Below are positions 23,404 through 23,814 of a DNA stretch of 23,814 bases, piece after piece. How positions within the stretch are numbered: the stretch's first letter is position 1; the number at the start of each line of letters is the position of its first letter. The notes under the pieces were generated by a model. The model was not told the DNA's origin and made no database searches. It saw only the letters and a program-made list of their open reading frames with translations. This DNA comes from Anammoximicrobium sp032229885 (GTDB lineage: Bacteria > Planctomycetota > Planctomycetia > Pirellulales > Pirellulaceae), in assembly GCA_032229885.1 (NCBI GenBank), contig JAVYAJ010000431.1, positions 1-23,814 on the forward strand. The letters are read 5' to 3'. A program made the position numbers and the translations under genes.

Positions 23404-23814
23404 GGCATCGCTCGAAGAAATCCGGGGGCGAAACTGCCGCGACACGGTCTCGCTCCGCCCTGGAATCAGCCCTGCCCTGGCGCGATCAATTTCTTAAACT
23501 ACGGACGCTTCCGCTGTTGCCCGTTTGAACCCAGATCGCCGCTGGTTCTGTTTGGCCGAAGGCCTCCGCTCACCGTAGCCTGGGGCAACGCCCCAGGACG
23601 GACGCCGCGCGAGCCTCTTTTGGCCGAAGGCTATTCATACGGGCGGAGGTGACACGTTGATGTTGGCCTTCGGCCAACACGGTTGCGATCATCTCTGACT
23701 CCTGGGGTGTTGCCCCAGGCTACGTTGGTGATGGCCTTCGGCCAACACGCTTCCTGTCGTCTGTGCTGTGCAACAGTCATTCAATGCCAATTTCACTTAA
23801 CGCGGGCCAGTGCC
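23404..23814. other. Downstream flank to the window end
   Basis: About 75 bp after the PepSY stop the dispersed repeat copy B begins and fills nearly all of the remaining sequence. No gene is seen in this stretch. Confidence 0.6.
23481..23800 (+). repeat. Dispersed ~300-bp repeat, copy B
   Basis: This is the partner of copy A (19491-19790), in the same orientation and slightly longer because of an insertion near 23598-23615. Hairpins are conserved in position: ggccgaaggcc (23554-23564), cctggggc-aac-gccccagg (23579-23597), gttggcc-ttc-ggccaac (23662-23678) and cctgggg-tgttg-ccccagg (23701-23719). In the third and fourth of these the stem is better paired than in copy A, so base changes between copies affect both intact and decayed stems. 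The copy begins 77 bp after the PepSY stop codon and could also serve as that gene's 3' end. Confidence 0.85.

Overview
This 23.8-kb, GC-rich window reads as a chromosomal segment of a planctomycete (Planctomycetota). Three genes encode the pseudopilin-like DUF1559 family, each with a GFTL-x-E prepilin cleavage site and a C-terminal H-x9-DG motif; this family is heavily expanded in that phylum. Long gene-poor gaps and dispersed palindrome-rich repeats fit the same assignment. The family or genus cannot be resolved. No tRNA, rRNA, CRISPR array or transposase was seen.

Layout. 1-680: a decayed CocE/NonD-type hydrolase remnant (-). 680-1693: DUF1559 protein 1 (-). 1694-2463: a divergent spacer with a 10-bp dyad. 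2464-3630: a secreted alpha/alpha-toroid (squalene-cyclase-like) protein (+). 3631-4091: a spacer with a 15-bp minisatellite that encodes pentapeptide-like repeats. 4092-9120: a compact cluster (+) of DUF1559 protein 2, a LolD/MacB-type ABC ATPase and a large FtsX-type permease. 9121-9388: a convergent spacer with a nested hairpin. 9389-11032: a glutamate dehydrogenase with an N-terminal receiver-like domain (-), the most unusual protein here. 11033-12170: a 1.1-kb spacer with promoter-like elements and a possible small RNA. 12171-13526: a Tat-exported PHP-type hydrolase (+). 13833-14906: a secreted HExxH putative metalloprotease interrupted by one in-frame amber codon (+). 15236-16471: an MFS transporter of the nucleoside:H+ symporter type (-). 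16721-19351: a GH63-like glycoside hydrolase (-). 19352-20865: a 1.5-kb spacer with copy A of a dispersed repeat and, at its end, a sigma70-like promoter with a Fur-box-like dyad. 20866-21963 and 22144-23403: DUF1559 protein 3 followed by a PepSY/PiuB-like membrane protein (+). 23404-23814: copy B of the dispersed repeat.

How the genes may work together. The 4092-9120 cluster couples a putative surface pseudopilin to an ABC permease system of the kind that moves lipoproteins or lipids, or transduces force across the envelope. The GH63-like enzyme and the MFS transporter are codirectional and could be a glycoside hydrolysis and uptake pair. The DUF1559-PepSY pair could be an iron-controlled envelope module, judging from the Fur-like dyad and the known link of PiuB-type proteins to iron. 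The receiver-GDH fusion suggests that nitrogen/carbon metabolism is tied directly to a signalling domain; that domain keeps the phosphoacceptor Asp but has lost the acidic metal pocket. These functional links are inference; domain identities and coordinates come from the sequence.
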